Assembly (NCBI GenBank): GCA_016712315.1
Contig: JADJRG010000017.1
Coordinates: 620,001 to 684,000 of the forward strand
Reading direction: 5' to 3'
DNA: 64,000 nucleotides
Origin: Nannocystis sp.
GTDB taxonomy: Bacteria > Myxococcota_A > Polyangia > Nannocystales > Nannocystaceae
Position numbers and translations under genes: made by a program. Below are positions 62,501 to 64,000 of this stretch, piece after piece; within the stretch, counting starts at the first letter, position 1, and each line of letters starts with the position of its first letter. Under the pieces are notes generated by a model. It made no database searches. It was not told where the DNA came from and saw only the letters and a program-made list of their open reading frames with translations.

Positions 62501-64000
62501 ATGTCGAGACGACTCTTGATCAGCCTCGGGATCGCCGCGGCGGCGCCGGCGGGCTGCGGGGACGACGGCGGGGCGACGGCCGGGACGGAGGGCTCGTCGT
62601 CTACGGCGGGGAGCGGCTCGAGTGAGGCGACGACGGGCGAGAGCGAGGGCGAGAGCGAGGGCGAGAGCGAGGGCGAGAGCGAGGGCGAGAGCGAGGGCGA
62701 GCCGGCGCCGTTGGTGCCCGATCCGGGGGCCGCCCGTTATGCGCTGGTGGGGGAGGCGGTGGTGCTGGATGGATCAGGGTCGCAGGGGGCGGTGAAGTTT
62801 CAGTGGTTCTATGATGACGGCGAGGGCGGCGCGTCCGAGGTGACGACTTCGCCGATCGCGACGGTTGTTTATGAAAAAAAGAACGAGGGGCGCAGGCGGC
62901 CGATCTTGACGGTGTTCGACGCGGAGGGGAAGAAGCTGGCGGCCTCGGTGACGATCACGGTGGTAGAGGCGCCGGTGTGGCAGCCCCGGCAGGCTTCGTC
63001 GGTGATCGCGCTGGCGGAGGTGGAGGGGTTCGCGGCGGTGTCGCCGGACTCGGATGAGGTGATGATCGCGGGCTCCGTCGACGGATCGTTGGCGGTGCTA
63101 CGACGGGCGCCGGTTGGGCGTGAGCCGCGGACGGTGGCAGCGCAGGGCGGGTGGTTGGTGGTGGCGGCGCACTCGGGCGATCAGATCGACGCGCTGCCGG
63201 TAGACGCCGGTGAAGGGGATGGGTTTGTGCTGGCGCTGCCGTACGGGGCGGCTCCGTACGGGGTGATCGCGGGGCCGGAGCAGGGGCAGTTCTTCGTGAC
63301 GCTGCAGGGGCGGGGCGAGGTGGCGGAGATCGGGCTGGACCCAGGGAAGGGGCTGAGTTTGGTGAAGTTGATCGCGGCGACCCCGGACGCGCGCGGGCTG
63401 GCGATGCTGCCAGACGGGCGCTTGGCGGCCTCGCGTTGGCGATCCGCGGCGAGCGGGGGGCGCTGGCGATCGTCGATCCGTCGGGGCAGACGCCGGCGGC
63501 GCTGTGGACGGCGGCGTTTGATCCGCAGGCGTCGTCGGACACGGAGATCGGGGGGGTGCCGAGCTATCTGGGGTCGCTGGTGGTGGCCCCGAACGGGAGA
63601 GAGGCGGCGCTGCCGTCGCTGCAAGCGAACATCGGCGAGGGGGCCTTTCTCAAGCCAGGGTCAGCGCTGGAATTCGACACGACGGTGCGGGCGGTGGTCT
63701 CGTATTTTGACGTGGTGGCGGGGGCGGAGGTGGCGGAGGGGCGTAAACAATTCGACGGGCGCGGGTTGGCCTCGGCGGCGGTGTATAGCTATTTTGGCGA
63801 CTACCTGTTCGTGGCGACGCGGGGGGCGCGGTCGGTGGAGCGGATCGATCGATTCACGGGGGCGGAGTCGAGCTCGCTGATCGACGTGGGGTTCGCGCCG
63901 CAAGGGCTGGCGTTGAGCGCGGACGGGCGCTTCCTGGCGGTCGACGCGTACCTGGCGCGCGAGCTGGTGGTGTATGACCTGGGGGAATTTGCGGAGAATA
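62501..64000 (+). CDS. Lipoprotein with ESEG linker and propeller-like repeats, frameshifted, 3' end outside window
   Basis: ATG 62501, with AGGTG just upstream, 7 bp after the previous stop. Lipobox AAPAGC and an Glu-Ser-Glu-Gly linker (12-bp repeat at 62639-62698) precede a PKD-like domain (VVLDGSGSQGAVKFQWFYDDG). Beta-propeller-like strands follow. At the GGGGGG run 63455-63460 the frame breaks; adding one G joins SAASGG to ALAIVDPSGQTPAALW. The continuing frame is open to base 64000 with propeller strands (AVYSYFGDYLFVATRGARSVERIDR), so the gene extends beyond the window. In the same operon as the preceding frameshifted gene. Confidence 0.72.
62639..62698 (+). repeat. 12-bp tandem repeat (GAGAGCGAGGGC x5) coding for Glu-Ser-Glu-Gly
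   Basis: Five perfect in-frame copies encode the acidic linker of the lipoprotein starting at 62501. The same Glu-Ser-Glu-Gly composition appears in linkers elsewhere in the window (42707-43579), but with different DNA repeat units. Confidence 0.9.

Overview
The window looks like chromosomal DNA of a sterol-producing myxobacterium, most likely Nannocystaceae (Nannocystis/Enhygromyxa/Plesiocystis type). The pointers are very high GC with G/C in nearly every third codon position, about fifteen lipoproteins whose lipobox is followed by a Ser/Thr/Glu/Asp/Gly-rich linker, Myxococcus Cys-rich repeats, a MYXO-CTERM sorting tail, an animal-like 7-dehydrocholesterol reductase, an SCP2 protein and a Ser/Thr protein kinase. 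The family assignment is inference; there is no rRNA gene to confirm it. No tRNA, rRNA, CRISPR array, complete insertion sequence or prophage was seen, and no stretch longer than 300 bases lacks a gene.

Layout. 1-6.4 kb: 3' part of a DHCR7-type sterol reductase, a truncated PIN toxin with an excisionase-type antitoxin, and a DUF1501 plus haem-motif lipoprotein operon. 6.5-12 kb: a PPP-family phosphatase, then a threonine-degradation operon (SDR-type threonine dehydrogenase, kbl, M14 carboxypeptidase). 11.6-22.2 kb: lipoproteins, a His-containing membrane protein pair, two paralogous lipoproteins, an M23 peptidase, Fis-like and WYL regulators, an SCP2 protein, and a HAD phosphatase coupled to a membrane protein. 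22.3-24.9 kb: lon with a promoter candidate and a clear terminator. 24.9-28.4 kb: an operon of XRE/periplasmic-binding-protein regulator, beta-propeller lipoprotein and porin. 28.4-43.6 kb: secreted and surface proteins (DUF3604, two Cys-rich paralogs, M16 peptidase, Cys-rich lipoprotein), an IS630-transposase relic, a Uma2 protein with a 12-bp repeat, an HTTM protein and a radical SAM/SPASM enzyme. 43.6-51.5 kb: a regulator-rich stretch with a CarH-type B12 photoreceptor homolog, a DUF2141 protein, a KstR-like TetR with cytochrome P450, a Coq4-like protein, a second TetR, an FAD monooxygenase and a PHP-domain protein. 51.6-64 kb: a Cys-repeat lipoprotein, an RlmN-like methyltransferase, a HicA relic, a Rieske-flavoprotein fusion, more lipoproteins, a sigma factor-kinase fusion behind a CmpX-like channel, and two lipoprotein genes that each carry a frameshift at a G run.

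Three groups stand out. First, the operon at 57.8-60.7 kb encodes a 74-residue protein, a CmpX-like mechanosensitive channel, and a protein joining an ECF sigma factor to a membrane-anchored Ser/Thr kinase. Its order resembles crfX-cmpX-sigX of Pseudomonas. Second, at 45-47 kb a P450-TetR operon has a palindrome fitting the KstR operator TnnAACnnGTTnnA just upstream, and the TetR resembles the sterol-responsive KstR. Third, a B12-photoreceptor-type regulator at 43.6-44.6 kb is divergent from a DUF2141 gene, with 11-bp-spaced repeats between them. Together with the DHCR7 and SCP2 genes, these suggest sterol/isoprenoid and envelope sensing, but that link is inference.
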